The translations under genes and the position numbers were made by a program. Under the pieces are notes generated by a model. That model saw nothing but the letters and a program-made list of their open reading frames with translations, did not search any database and was not told where the DNA came from. Below are positions 25,800-38,131 of a DNA stretch of 64,000 nt, piece by piece. The stretch is from the NCBI GenBank assembly GCA_028551475.1, contig CM052361.1:16185274-16249273 (forward strand), written 5' to 3'. Within the stretch, counting starts at the first letter, position 1. The number at the start of each line of letters is the position of its first letter. Source of the DNA: Casuarina equisetifolia. Lineage: Eukaryota; Streptophyta; Magnoliopsida; Fagales; Casuarinaceae.

Positions 25800-26740
25800 G
25801 AGCATGTGAAAGATAAACTGGTTTTGGATAACCCGATATCCACCTTCGCCCGCACATTTCCAACCCGACTCTCTCTCCGTCTCCCTTTCTGTTTCGCGCC
25901 CCGGAGAGCTTCTGTTTCGTCTCTCAACACCGTAGATTATAGTAAGGTAAGTGAATTTGAATGCTTTCTGGGTGCTAATCGTTTGTGACTTCCCTCTCCA
26001 TTATCTTCTTTGATTCTTAACCTTTTAGTTTTAGGGTTTCTTGCTGTCATCGTCGTTTAGGGCTTCATTGCTTCACCTCCTTATTGGAACTTTAAATCTT
26101 CCCCTATTTACTGGGTAAAATTAATTTACCTCATAGCTTGTTATGATCACACTAGGCCCCTTTTGTGCTTCATTTAGCTTCCTTGTTCAGCATGGTGTTT
26201 TCTATGAATAGTAATAGTAATAGTAATAGTAATAGTAATAGTAATTATTGGAAATTTGGAAGTATAATGGAGTCGCAGCTTTTGGTTCCGGATCTAAATT
26301 GCAGAAACCCGATTTTGACTTAATCCTTATGCTTATGTTTCTTGATCTCCTTCGTGTCTTGACAGTATGGGTGAAAGGGTGTTTATTCTTGAGAGTCTTT
26401 ATAGGTTCGAGAAGATTGCTGTCATCTTTATGTTTTCTGTTGATATGTTTCATCAACGAGGCGTGGTTGTTTTTTTTCCTTTCTGCTTGTATTACGATAT
26501 TCTATTTTGTGGATTCATTTTCCTAATGATATATGAGCAACGGTGGATACCTGTGACTTGTAATTGGCATTTTTTTGCATATAATAGTCTCCAATACTTG
26601 TACTAAATTCTTCTGTTGTATTGTTGGTTCCAGGGGATCAAGGACCTGCCAGTGGTAGAACTTCGATAAATTAGGATTCTGAAGAGGGAAGAGTTTGCCA
26701 TCAATTTTTAGCCTTCTCCGGGCTTATATTGCAATTGACA
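25800..26740 (+). other. MFAP1 5' UTR with intron
   Basis: A pyrimidine-rich leader ends at the donor TAGTAAG|GTAAGTG (exon end 25946). The matching acceptor is GGTTCCAG|GGGATC, with the exon resuming at 26634, 107 bp before the ATG. The 687-bp intron contains an (ATAGTA)6 microsatellite at about 26208-26243. The transcription start is not determined; the sequence around 25,850-25,910 is pyrimidine-rich and could be the core promoter or leader. Confidence 0.65.
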
Positions 26741-29700
26741 ATGTCGGTCACGGCAGGTGTTAGTGATACTATAATTGCAATTAGGGATAAGCTTAGGGGG
26801 AAAATTGGGCAGACAAAAGTTAAAAGGTATTGGCCTGGTAGAGCTCCTGAATGGGCAGATGATGCCCAAGAAGAAGGTGACATCCATTTGGATAGGGCAG
26901 CTGCCCTGGAACAAGCATTCCCCAGTCAGGAAGATTCACATATTGTTAAGAAGGATGATGCTAGGCTGCGTCGTTTGGCAGAGAGTCGGATAGATAATCG
27001 TGAGGAAGTGAGAGCTGATCATCGGCGCATCCGACAAGCGGAAATTGTATCAACAATTGAGGAGGAAGCTAGAAGGCAGGAAGGGTTAGATTTGGAGGAG
27101 GAGGATGAAGATGCTTTGGAGGAAAGGAGAAGAAGAATTAGGGAGAAGATGCTTCAGAGGGAGCAAGAAGAGGCTGCTTTTCCAGAAGAAGAGGAGGAGG
27201 AGGTGGAAGAGGAGGAGGAAGAGGAGTCTGAGTATGAGACTGACTCGGAGGAAGAACATATGGGTGTTGCCATGGTTAAGCCTGTTTTTGTTCCCAAGTC
27301 TGAAAGGGACACCATTGCTGAGCGTGAGCGTCTTGAGGCTGAGGAAAAAGCCCTTGAGGAATCTAAGAAGAAGAGACTAGAGGAAAGAAAAATAGAGACA
27401 AAGCAAATTGTGGTTGAAGAGATACGAAAGGATGAAGAGATTCAAAAGAATTTGGAAATGGAGGCAAATATTGCTGATGTGGATACCGATGATGAAGTTA
27501 ATGAGGCAGAGGAGTATGAAGCTTGGAAAGCAAGGGAGATTGCTAGGATTAAGAGGGATAGGGAGAGTCGCGAGGCTATGTTGAAGGAGAAGGAAGAGAT
27601 TGAAAGGGTCAGAAACATGACAGAGGAAGAGAGAAGGGAATGGGAGAGGAAGAATCCAAAACCTGCTCCACCATCAAAGCAGAAATGGAGGTTCATGCAG
27701 AAATATTACCACAAGGGTGCGTTCTTCCAGTCAAATCCTGATGATTATGCTGCATCGGCTGGATCGGATGGTATCTATGCTCGTGATTTCTCTGCCCCAA
27801 CAGGAGAGGATAAGATGGACAAAACAATATTGCCCAAGGTTATGCAGGTGAAGCACTTTGGCCGGAGTGGAAGGACAAAATGGACACATCTTGTCAATGA
27901 GGACACAACTGACTGGAACAATCCGTACGTTCTCTTCTCTATAGTTATCACCTGTTTATTCCCTTTTTGATTTTAATGTCATATTACATATACGTTCACT
28001 TTGATGTCAATCTGCTGCTCTACGTTATACTTTTTTCCACATGGTGAAGAAATTGTTTTTTAGACCTTCAAAATGCAATAATCTGTTACATCTGAGTGAT
28101 TTGGATAAAATGATGGAGTTGAAAAAGAGTTCCTTTTGACGTAGAAAATTCCAGATTAGCTGCGCCATTGAATTATATCATTCATAAACTTAAAACACAA
28201 TACATGGACTGTTGAACTGTAAGATGGTAGGCAAGGATTAACTTATTTTAGCATGAGGCTTAGATTAATTAAAGTTTTTAAATGGAAAATCTGGCTACTG
28301 TTGTCTTTTTAGAGCAGTTAGATTTCCTCTTATTTTTTATTTCCAATGGCTTTTGGTGTGTTTCTCTTTCCCATCGGATTCCTCTTAAAGTATTGTTTAT
28401 GTCATCTGCTGTTTAAATGGCTTTCCCCTTCTCCATGACAGTATAAACCCATTTTCCTTTTTGGGAGTGTCTTTTTTTCTTTTTCTTTTTCTGAGTTTTT
28501 GGGTTTTTTTTTTGTGTTTGGTTTGTTGGTGGGGGGGGGGGGGGGGGGGGTTGTTGGGGTGTTATTGTTTGTGGTTTTGAGAACAATGATACTGGAAGAA
28601 AATATCATTTCCATCTGCAGCTCAAAAGCACTGTTGCCCATGCATTGCCTTTTTAATATAGGTCTCTGAGGTTTCCTGAATTCACCTTCCTTTTCTAAGT
28701 TGGGAACTAGTACCTATTGACCCCCGCAGCAAGAGACAAAAAATAAAAGACCTCAGAATCTAAAGCACTGAGTCAGAGTTGAAGTTCATGAACATAGATT
28801 TAGAAAACACTGATATGGTTGTACAGAAGTTGTATTCACATCCACTGTGATTGATCTAAGATAAAAGTTCTGTGGTTCTTTTTTGTGAAACTTATTACAT
28901 TGAGATTAAGCAACGACAACTGTGTTCTTGTTTCAATATCTTACTGTGTCTTGAATTGTTTTGAATTCTGCTTAAGTCTGCCATCATGACTGTTACTCCA
29001 CCATGATGCACCGTTGGCCAACTGGTTCTCCTGCACTCCATCTAGGCACTTTTACCCTGCCACTTGCAACCTCAAAGGACACTGGTTCAAGTTCCAACCA
29101 ACTTGTGGAGGGAAAAATGAAAAGTAAAAGGAAGGATTAGAATTAGCATCCTTTATCATCTCTTGAAATCCAGATCCCCTCTTCCTTCACTTCTCACTAC
29201 CCAGTTGTCACACCACTGTTGCCAGAAAGAAAAAGATTTTTTTTTTTAACAAAACACTGGGAGCTTTTCTGGAAAATGAAAAGCCATGACCGACCATGAC
29301 CGACCATGACCGACTAGCACAACCTCCTCAAGACAAGAATTCTTCTCCTTTGACAGTATCATGATATATTATTGCAAACAATTTAGAGACCAAATGTGAC
29401 GTCTAGTAAGTAACTATAAGTACGTTGAACTAAAATTAGACAATAAGAATAAAACACAGAAGAAATAATAGATATGTGTATAAAAGTTAAAAAGTCAAGT
29501 TTGCTTCAGCAAGATGTAAAATACTAAAGGTGATGGAATTTTAGTCATTGATTAGCATGAAGACTGCATACAAAAGCTATGAAGGCTGACTGACCTTTCA
29601 TCCATCATTTTTCTTGGAGCTGTGCTGGAACATGATATCCATTAACCAAAAATTGTGAGAGAAGTTCACTTTTTAGAGATTTTTTTCCTGTGTTAATTTT

Positions 29701-31268
29701 TCGAAATTTAAAATTAAAAACTGAACTACTCTTTTCTTTCTTCTGGGTTCAAAACCACCTAAAGTTTCTGTTAGGTTTTCATGGTAACATAGTTGAGAAG
29801 AGCTTGCCTTCGATATGGGTATATTTACTGGAAACTTGGGTCTCTTTAACGACAAAGGTTGTTGAGCTGAATTTTCATTGATGCTTATTGTTGCTTGGGA
29901 AATCTTGAATGGGTTTTGAAGGATACTTGATGATACGGGTTCACTAACTGAATTTTTCTTTAATTAGGCCAAGATGACTTTCCTAAACAAGCACTTTAAT
30001 GTTTTATACATAAAATGCCAATCCTGTGCATATGGTATTGCCTGTGATGTTATGTGATAGGCTGCTTGAATCCTTGAGAACTCTTAACTGTAGCTGCCAA
30101 CTAGACTTACAACCCACTTCTAATCTCCTAGGTTTTTCATGCACAAAACTCTTCCTTGGACACCCTAGCCTAACCATTCTTCATGTTCCATGTTACATAA
30201 CAGTAACAACAATTTTTTCCTGGGCAAAAATTAAGAATTTACTGCTTCGGTAGTTTGGGCGTCCTTTCTGCTCGTTGGCAGTGAAACTTTTTTTCTTATG
30301 GTAAAGTTGATAAAAAAAAAAAAGAAAGAAAGAAAAGAAGAACATCATTATCATTGCATGATTAAAAGACTAGAGATTTTCTACTTGTGAAAAATGACAT
30401 CATTAATATCACAGCTCCAGTGTCCTTTTAAGTTGGTCAACGAAGGTGGGTGCTCTGATGGGGTTTTCGACCTAACCATGGGGGTATAACCTCAGCACGC
30501 CTCCTTGTCGTGTGGCACCTCAAAAAGTGAAAGTTGTAGGAATGAATTTTACAAGCAACAAAGGAAAAAAAGCCATGAATTTGAATATCAGTGGAAGATC
30601 AAGTTTACATTTGTTTTTAGATTATTAATGATAGAAGGATGTTAGGATATAAAGTAGGAAACCAAGTAGGCAAATATCACTGAAGTCAAAATATTTCAGT
30701 TAGTGAAGGAACTTCTGAATAGACCTTTCTATAGAACCAAGATGTTGTTATGTGTGGTGGAGGGTTGCTAAACATAAGTGCGGGACTGCACACTTACAGG
30801 TGGAAATTAGTAATATTCTACCTATATTATGTGGCCATACTACTGATCCTTGCCATCCTTCTGGTTGTCCTCCATTAAAAATATCCATCTTAATTTATGT
30901 GCATGAACAAAGGACTTGCACATTAACTTATGCGACCTAATGTGGAAGGTTTGGAGTTAGACCTAGGGTTTTGCATTTCGTTCTTCCACGACCTGTTGTG
31001 GCAACATGAACTGTGTAGTACGATTAGTCTGTACACGTATTTGCATACCTGTCCTGCTTCTTGATACTTGTTATATGGATCACTAATTAACCTATTCTAG
31101 GGTGATACACATACCCATCTTGATCCTAGTCTCAAATTTTTTTTGTTATGCAGGTGGACATATAATGATCCTCTTCGAGCCAAGTACAACGCAAAAATGG
31201 CTGGAATGAATGCGCCTATAGCCAAACCTAAAGGAAGCAAGAAATTGAAGGATTGGGAGTCTCGTTAA
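26741..31268 (+). CDS. MFAP1: MFAP1-like spliceosomal protein
   Basis: Homologue of microfibrillar-associated protein 1, a nuclear pre-mRNA splicing factor of the spliceosomal B complex (role from the family). Two coding exons, 26741-27924 and 31154-31268 (phase 2 junction), give 432 aa. The N-terminus is MSVTAGVSDTIIAIRDKLRG, followed by VKRYWPGRAPEWADD, a long charged coiled-coil region (EEVRADHRRIRQAEIVST), an acidic run of Glu at about residues 148-175, and a second helix-rich segment (EYEAWKAREIARIKRDRE). The conserved C-terminal domain has KWRFMQKYYHKGAFFQ, VKHFGRSGRTKWTHL, then WTYNDPLRAKYNAKMAG across the exon junction. MSVTAG is the family start; a TTG-initiated extension upstream is not credible. 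The 3.2 kb intron has collected repeats. Confidence 0.97.
28531..28550. repeat. 20-nt poly-G tract, MFAP1 intron
   Basis: Twenty consecutive G residues on the sense strand, flanked by T/G-rich sequence. This is the second long poly-G in an intron in this window. Confidence 0.9.
28990..29165 (+). mobile_element. Possible degenerate tRNA-derived SINE in the MFAP1 intron
   Basis: TGGCCAACTGG near 29014 fits the pol III A box (TRGYNNANNNG). GGTTCAAGTTCC about 70 bp further resembles a B box with one extra base. An A-rich stretch follows. No clear target duplication was found, so this is tentative. Confidence 0.3.
29285..29314. repeat. (CATGACCGAC)3 decamer repeat
   Basis: Three perfect tandem copies of a 10-bp unit in the MFAP1 intron. 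Confidence 0.95.
29930..30340. repeat. MFAP1 intron segment duplicated at 57.4 kb
   Basis: This intron segment (phrases such as AGGCTGCTTGAA, TAGCTGCC, AGGTTTTTCATGC, TTACATAACAGTA) recurs with moderate divergence at 57,390-57,760. Both end in a short A-rich run followed by CATC...TTGCAT.ATTAAAAGAC. Confidence 0.85.
30345..30545. repeat. Copy of RFC3-ZFWD spacer inside the MFAP1 intron
   Basis: Corresponds to 17,770-17,985 in direct orientation (shared CATGATTAAAAGAC, AAGTTGGTCAA, CTCAGCACGCC, CGTGTGGCACCT). It lies 0.6 kb before the last MFAP1 exon. Confidence 0.85.
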
Positions 31269-31689
31269 TTGTAGGGCCGATTCAGAAGGCTTTCCTCTTG
31301 CTTTTATTGATCATTTTGTTGGAGAAATCAAATGTTTCTTAGATATATTATCTTCATAGATGCATATCAAAATTCCCTTTCCAACTTGTCTACCATATTA
31401 GAAGAGACAGGAAATGCCTTCTTCGAAGATCCTGAGATTGTAGGATGTTTGAATTACTGTGATTCGGGGGATGGTTCAAATGTGGTAGTGGCTTATTTCC
31501 TTTGATTGTCTCTTCGGCGAGAATTTCAAATAACAAATCAGTGGCAGATGGTATTACTTGAGGTTGTATGGTATAGAAAGTAAAGAGTGTTCCACATTTA
31601 CAATATATTTTGGAACTCGTAAAATCTATCTCAATGGAAGTAATAAAATCCTCATAAGACAGTTATACAAATTAATTTCTGTGGATACA

Positions 31690-33645
31690 TTGATCGGTAT
31701 ACTGATCATTCATATGAACATTATTCAAAATACTACCTTCATTCAAACATCCAATGATATAGTTGACATCCAGCTTTTACAAAGTAAAAAACGTACAAGA
31801 AAAAAAATTACTACAATAATTATAGGTATGTACATCGATGCTTGTAATGTCTCATATGCTATTCCTGTTGTGATGCCTTCAAGTTGAGTAATCATTTCCA
31901 AATTATTGTCAACCCAGTATGTTTCCCATTGGAAAAAAAAAAAGTCTTTATCTGTCTAGGTTTATTTGCATTGCTCCAACCTTTTGCTTTAAGAATAATT
32001 TGCCCCTATCAACAAATCTAGAATAATAAAAATAAAATCAGTAGCCATTAACAAAATGAAGATTACGTTTCTTGTCAAATAAAAAGAATTATGGAATGTT
32101 AAGTATACTGACAATGGCAATTTATACAAGTGGACAAAATTGTCACTGTAGGAGCAATACAAAGTCAATTTACCATTTCCATTGGTCATCCCATGAGATG
32201 CAAGAATGCCTTGTTATAAGGAAAAATTAGATAGTTGACTTAAGTGTGTCAAAGTTACCATTTAGGAAGTAATAACTCAATATAACTTTGAAAATATTTG
32301 AGACATTAGCCCAAAATGATGATGATACCAAAACAAATATATCTATAAAACTTCTAACATAAGGATAAAATGGCAATGGACCAATCAATGCAATGTTAAC
32401 AACATTTAGATTAAAAACACAAAAAGAAACACTAGAAAGATAGTTCTTGGTACCCTAATAGATAGGTTTTTTTTTTCCCCCTTAAGATATATTTATTGGA
32501 TTAAAACAAAATGGGCAGGGCTTAAACCTATAGCCCGGCTGGTTAACTCCTTTAACATCGTGCTAGATTACTTTCCAAAATGGTTAAAGATTTACAACAA
32601 AAAATATAATTTTATTTTTCCTTAAAAGAGCTTATAAAAAATTGTTGAGCACATTATGCCACCAAATAGTGATAATTTGATTTTCTTCCCTATGTTATAA
32701 CTTAATCATTTTATTTAAGAGTTCTTTTGGACTTGAGTACTATTTTTTATAATAAAATATTAACAATGTGAGTTGTGATATTGTAATTTTGGCCAAGCAA
32801 GTGATAGAGTGAAATCAACATACCTTATGACAAAAATACAAAAACTCAATTTATGAGTAAGTTAAAAAATGAAATCAAGAAAACCCAACTTGTTACAAAT
32901 AAAATGTGAAATAATAATAGATTCATGAATATCTAATAAGGCAAAAACACAAAAGCATTTACATAACTATCACACATTTATAATTGTCACTAACCTTTTT
33001 TATGATTTTGATCTCTATTAAAAGCACTACAAAAACACATCTTTAGAGTCAAATATGATGACTGATCAAGGTATTGTAAGATTTTTAGATGTGAGGAAAT
33101 ACAAGGCCTTAGCTTTCTAATAGGAAAAGGGACTAAAAGCAGGAAACTTTAAAAAAAATATTGTTAAAGGTATAGAAGAAAAAAGAAATTAACAATAAAA
33201 ATGTAACATTACAAGAAAACTAACAATTATTTGCCCAAGATTAAGACAACAAAAACAATGCTGAGAAGTGAACCAGATGGTCGCAACCACAAATTTGGCA
33301 ACACAACAATGAGGAATGCACGTTAATGTCAATCACCGCCAAATCTGTCTACTGCTCCAACTCGTATGTGAAGCAAGGAAAGAAGTTGTAAAGCTGGTAT
33401 GTAGCATATCATACTCTTGAAATGCACAAGAAGTTGCGTTTTGAGCTTCAAATAACAAAAAAAAAAAAAAAAAAAAAGAAGCATAAAAAATGAGTTTTGA
33501 GAAGATTCGTACTTTTGGAATCCAGCAAAACACATCTAAATCACAAAAAACTGTGTTTACAGACGCTAATACTGTGCATTTTTACTCCAACAGCAACCGT
33601 CATGAAATAGCCATAACAATGTGTGTTTCATGCGTAACATGCCAA
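31690..33645 (-). pseudogene. ZFWD pseudogene copy Y (3' exons plus upstream region)
   Basis: Same orientation as the parent. 31,690-32,450 corresponds to 17,995-18,735, covering the spacer and the last two coding exons (copies near 31,855-32,025 and 32,107-32,205). 32,470-33,645 then corresponds to about 23,080-24,535. Exons 1-5 are missing. The exon copies carry substitutions and indels: the last-exon copy has several changes including a homopolymer expansion near 31,933. It begins about 420 bp after the MFAP1 stop. Confidence 0.85.
33457..33478. repeat. Poly-A tract
   Basis: About 20 A residues within pseudogene copy Y, absent at the corresponding place in the parent near 24,260. Confidence 0.85.
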
Positions 33646-33692
33646 GCACTTAAAAAACCATAAAACTGTGTTTTACGCATAGTATTACAAGC

Positions 33693-34229
33693 GTTGTAAG
33701 GCCGCTTGTTGTGAGTCGAATGCTGTATGGTGTCTCAATGACTGTCATGATTGCTTTACTGCTACTCGAGCGCTCAGCAACTACAAAGCACATCTTGCCA
33801 ATTACTTTCATGCGCTTATTGTTAGGAGTTGCTTGTGACTTAGCAGGCAAGCTGTGTGTAGACTCACTGGGAGGGAGTGGGTATCGTTGGTTCTTATATT
33901 GGGAGACATTATGCTTGCTTCATTTCATTTTTAATGCAACTACATCAGCTTTGTTCGTTGTCCTTCGTGGACCCCTCTCTGCATCCCAAGGTACAAAAGT
34001 GACGGCAATGGTTCCCTACTGGATTCGTCAGTCTCTCTTCTATGCTATCTTGCTCGTATTTCTACCAGTTTCCTGTTTTCAAACGCCTTTTGCAAGTCTT
34101 GGTGAATGTGAAGATCACTTCTTGCAACTAATCGGAGATTCTGTGTTGACTAAGATTAAAGGTTCTTCTTCTTCTTCTTTTCTTTTCTTATTTTTTTTTT
34201 TTAAAATTAAATGTCAAGAAATTTTCTAG
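33693..34229 (+). CDS. Open frame for part of a multi-pass membrane protein
   Basis: An open frame that reads like genuine coding sequence (balanced codon use, GC higher than its surroundings) and lies directly after pseudogene copy Y. It has at least three hydrophobic segments: around MTVMIALLLLER, the block from ILPITFMRLLLGVA through LYWETLCLLHFIF, and WIRQSLFYAILLVFLPV. Conserved-looking Cys and Trp residues lie between them. No convincing start codon is present; the frame opens upstream of 33,711 without ATG, and GATTAAAG|GTTCTT near 34,161 could be a donor. Beyond that it runs into a low-complexity Ser/Phe tail. I do not recognise the family. It may be one exon of a gene, a captured fragment or a pseudogene. 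Confidence 0.4.
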   Translation, partial: VVRPLVVSRMLYGVSMTVMIALLLLERSATTKHILPITFMRLLLGVACDLAGKLCVDSLGGSGYRWFLYWETLCLLHFIFNATTSALFVVLRGPLSASQGTKVTAMVPYWIRQSLFYAILLVFLPVSCFQTPFASLGECEDHFLQLIGDSVLTKIKGSSSSSFLFLFFFFKIKCQEIF

Positions 34230-37200
34230 TGTTTGCCCCCAACGAGTGAAGCTTGGTAGGGAGACTGAAATATTAGAAAAAAGTAAGAGCTGCTCCCTAG
34301 TGCAAGAGAAGACAAAAGCATATGAAAACCCACTTGATTCCTTCTTGCCAAAATCCAATTGTTTGATCTCATAGGAGAAATCAAAAAGCCAAACAGAGAT
34401 TAAATCACCCATTCTTTCTTCTAGTAGTTATGTTTCCTTGAACTTAACTACAAAAAGATCAATGCTTCAACCTCTTTGACTTGTTTTGAGTCCTCCTACA
34501 CTAGAATAAGTGATTCATCATGCTATGATACTATTTGCCACAATGCTGTCTTCCTCCACAATGTTGCTTTTTCACTATAACATTGTCTCCCATTACAAAA
34601 TTGTCTATTGGCAAGACCTCCACATCTTAACTTCCTTTTCCAATGGTTGCTTCAGAGTTTCAACCTTCTTCTTACCTTTTTCCCTTCTCTTCTCCATGGT
34701 TTTGGCTTGCACTCTCGTGAATAGCTTATGAAGTTGATTGAAGAAATTTTATTGAAATTGATCAAATTTGTCACCAAGTCCACCAACATTGCCGCTAATT
34801 TCTTCTACTCTACTATTAATTTTGTCTAACTTTTCTCCTATCTCCTATCTCCTTCCTCCTTGTTTTTAGTGCCTCCTCCAACTTTGAAAAGCAAACCTCT
34901 AAACCTTCAAGTGATTCTATCATCGCTTGTTGACTAAATTCCACTAATCAAGGACAACAATAGAAGTAGCTGACGTATTCTGAAACAACAGTCTATAGGG
35001 ACTCCAGTTGTCTATAAAGGCCTCTGTGTCACAAACTTGGAGAAATCCGCGCAACACTCAAGTCTCAGTAATGAATTGAGTCAGCCTCTTGTTCAAGGTC
35101 ACTCTCTCTATTTAACTACCTAAGAAAACACAACGAGACAACTTGGTTAGACCCATGAAAAACTCATGAGACTTGAAAGATATAATCATAAGCAACAATT
35201 CGTAATAAGCATCTTTATTAAGTATTAGAGTCATTGAGTCTACAAATAGATAAGTACAACTTTCCCATCTAAGAGGTTAGTTAAATTTTCATACACAAAT
35301 GCAGCGGAAATAGATAATAGCAAATAGCAACCAACAAACATGGGCACCACCGAAGTGGATGACCCAACAACAAGGAAACTAAGTAGGTTGGCCTCGTACT
35401 TGATAGCTTAATCCACCGGCCCGTACTGCTAGTCCGGAACATCCGTTCCACTAGAAAGGAGTCAACATTGGATTTGAACCATTAATAAATGGAAGGTTTC
35501 AAAACCCCTTGCGCTCCTACGATGATCTACTTGGAGGATTCATTACAGAAAAGGAGATAGAAGGTTCACGCTTAAGACCGATAGGAACTAATAAATAGAT
35601 TCTTTGAGACCATGAGCAGTACGAAAACACTTGATCGAAGAAAGCAAACTTGCAACTCAATCTTTCCAAAAACAAACAACAAAGGATGATTAACACAATT
35701 TCCCATATGAAATGATCAACAGCATTCTCAATGCCGAGCTCAGAATGATGTCTAGCATCTGGTGTTATGTCTACTAACGTGGCTACTTATTAGAAACTAG
35801 TACCAAATCCAAGACAATCCTATAGTCATAAGTTCAGAACATATAAAAGTACTAATACCAGAACAAGTACGTTACCAAAAGGGGCTTAAGAAGATCAACT
35901 CTTATTGCCTCAATTTCAGTTTTGTATCTGCTCATAAGAAATAAAACCAACTCAAACTCTTCCTACAACATGTGAAGTGCCAAGTCAACCTTACTAAGCC
36001 TCAAGCCTTTGTGGTGTTTCTGCCAACACCTAAACAAACAGTTTTTTAGCAACCCTCTAACATGACTACCAGGCTTGAAGTTCCAGTGAGTTGAAGGCAC
36101 AGAAAATTTGTACAAAGCATATCTCAACAAACAAATTGCAGATTAGTCTAATTTAAATAACCAGAATTAAATTATACCAATGGATTGAAGAGCACACACA
36201 AAAACTATGCCCTCTGAATGTACTAACACGACCTAGAATTTTATCAACATTTACCCCCTTCACAGCTACCAAATTACTCACTCAGCGCTTCCATTAAAGA
36301 AAAGGAATAGCAAGGGCAATAAATGGCTTTCCTACTCAGAGAATTGGGTAGGCTAGCAATATAGAATGATCACCGTAGGCAAAAGGTAGTAGTGAAGAAT
36401 TCGGTAGGCTAGGTGTTTTGCAGAAGTTAGGAGCTCCACGGGTGGGCCTACATATAATGCATCACAAGCACCTGGAGCAGGTCCTAAAATATGATACATT
36501 TGATCTAGGGGTCGTCAACAAATTTGGTTCTTCATTACTCTTAAGCGTTAAGGATGTTCCCAGACTCGTCTCTACCCTCAATATAAAGCAACCACTGAAA
36601 CATATTGACTGCATCAATGGAAATTGATCACCGGCAGTTAAAAATATGGTAAAGAGATCCGCTTCCTAAGATGGCCCTTCCCTGCTCTGTGCTTGAGCAA
36701 AACTGCTATAGTTCCTCCTCTTTAACCAACTGAAGAGCTGGCCACAAAATATGAGATCAAATAAACCAGCAGAGAATGGCAAAGTTCTTTTCTCCCAAGA
36801 AGGCGGGAAAAAAATGAAAAAAAGGAAGACAACAAATCACTAGTCAGTTCTTTTACCAGACCCATACGGAGAAAGGAAACTGGTCTTCTTTGGAAAAAAA
36901 AATAAAAAATCTAGCAACCAGAGTGTTATAGGCCTTGAAAGATCAAGTGATTCTACAAATAAAATCGAAATTACCCAAAATATTCTCACTTACTCAGAAT
37001 TTTAACTCTTGTTCCTCTCTCTTATTTTTTTATTTACCGATTTTGAATGGTAAGCATAGAAAAAAAAACACAAATAGTTTCTTTGAGGAAACCAACCTCC
37101 AAATAGTTTCTTTTGAGGAAACCAACCTCCAAATAGTTTCTTTTGAGGAAACCAACCTCCAAATGCTTCAAGCGTAATAATAGTTTTTCCTTTTCCTTGG

Positions 37201-38131
37201 ATTACACTTTCCTCTACTTCAAGAATTCTCTTAACAAATCAGCAAAAGATAGCCATATCATTCTTAGAGCCTTATCCAACAAAATAAACTATGCTAACAA
37301 CTTCTATAGACTAATTCTTACTAACAAACTCCTAGAGACCAAGTTTTGCCAAAAATTCCCAGAGACTTGGTCTTGCTAATTACTGCATGGATTACATGGA
37401 CTCCATCATTTCTACAATTGACACATGCTCTCTATATGGGCTTTATCAAACAAAAGAAGTAACACTTAAAACCCATAACATAGAGGTACCTCCTAAAAAG
37501 ACTTTCTTCACTTAGTCAATAATTTTGGCAAGATTCAACAGTAGAAAATTGCATAAGCTAGTAAAAAAATAGTCCATAAGTGTTAGTGAATATTTAGTGA
37601 TGAGAGAAAGGATCATCTTACTCTCCATTATATGCTCCTAACCAGCTTTGGTCTCTTGACTTCTTTCCATTTGAGAAGCCAAGCAAAGTTGTGGAGATTT
37701 TGGCTGGGTGAAGGGTTTCATTTGAGAGGCAGTGCAGTGAAATTACTTGTATTGCCAACCCATTGCGTGTTACAGCATTCACTAGGAAGAAGAGGTACCT
37801 GGCCATTGATGATAAGCTTCCCCTTTTAGTGTTTAAGCACCATTAGCCTTTAATAGGCTAATAGTTTCCAACAACAGTCCTTCAATCCTTACTACGTCAT
37901 CATTCTTAAGTCTTTTGAGCTTGAGGAATTATACCAATCCTCAACTGTTAATAGGCTAATCCATCTAGAGTGGGAAAATAGTGAGATCTTAAAATTTTAT
38001 GGCCACATCCTTGCACTATAACCTCATGTCAGTCTTATATTTGCAGGGGCGACACAGGGGAGATAAATCTTCGTAAAGCAAATGCCAAATAAGACAAAAA
38101 AGAAGGATGTATATGTTGCAAGAGCACTCAC
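34230..38131. other. Region without a confident gene; likely old retroelement debris
   Basis: 34,250-34,950 on the minus strand reads for stretches like a helical, charged gag-type peptide (for example ESLEGLEVCFSKLEEAL) but is broken by stops. 34,960-35,600 has a composition different from its surroundings and may be LTR or untranslated retroelement sequence; no termini were found. The rest, to 38.1 kb, is AT-rich with a minisatellite at 37,072-37,164. Short open frames here (for example 36,418-36,627 +) match nothing I recognise. Confidence 0.35.
37072..37164. repeat. 30-bp minisatellite, about three copies
   Basis: Tandem units of GAGGAAACCAACCTCCAAAT plus AGTTTCTTTT start at 37085, 37115 and 37145, preceded by a partial unit. 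The last unit is truncated. Confidence 0.95.

Noticed and set aside
26729-26740. Upstream TTG start extending MFAP1 by four codons
   Set aside because: Plant nuclear genes rarely use TTG, and MSVTAG at 26741 is the family N-terminus.
36418-36627. 69-codon plus-strand frame starting MQKLGAPRVG
   Set aside because: No recognisable motif, no splice context, surrounded by repeat-like sequence.
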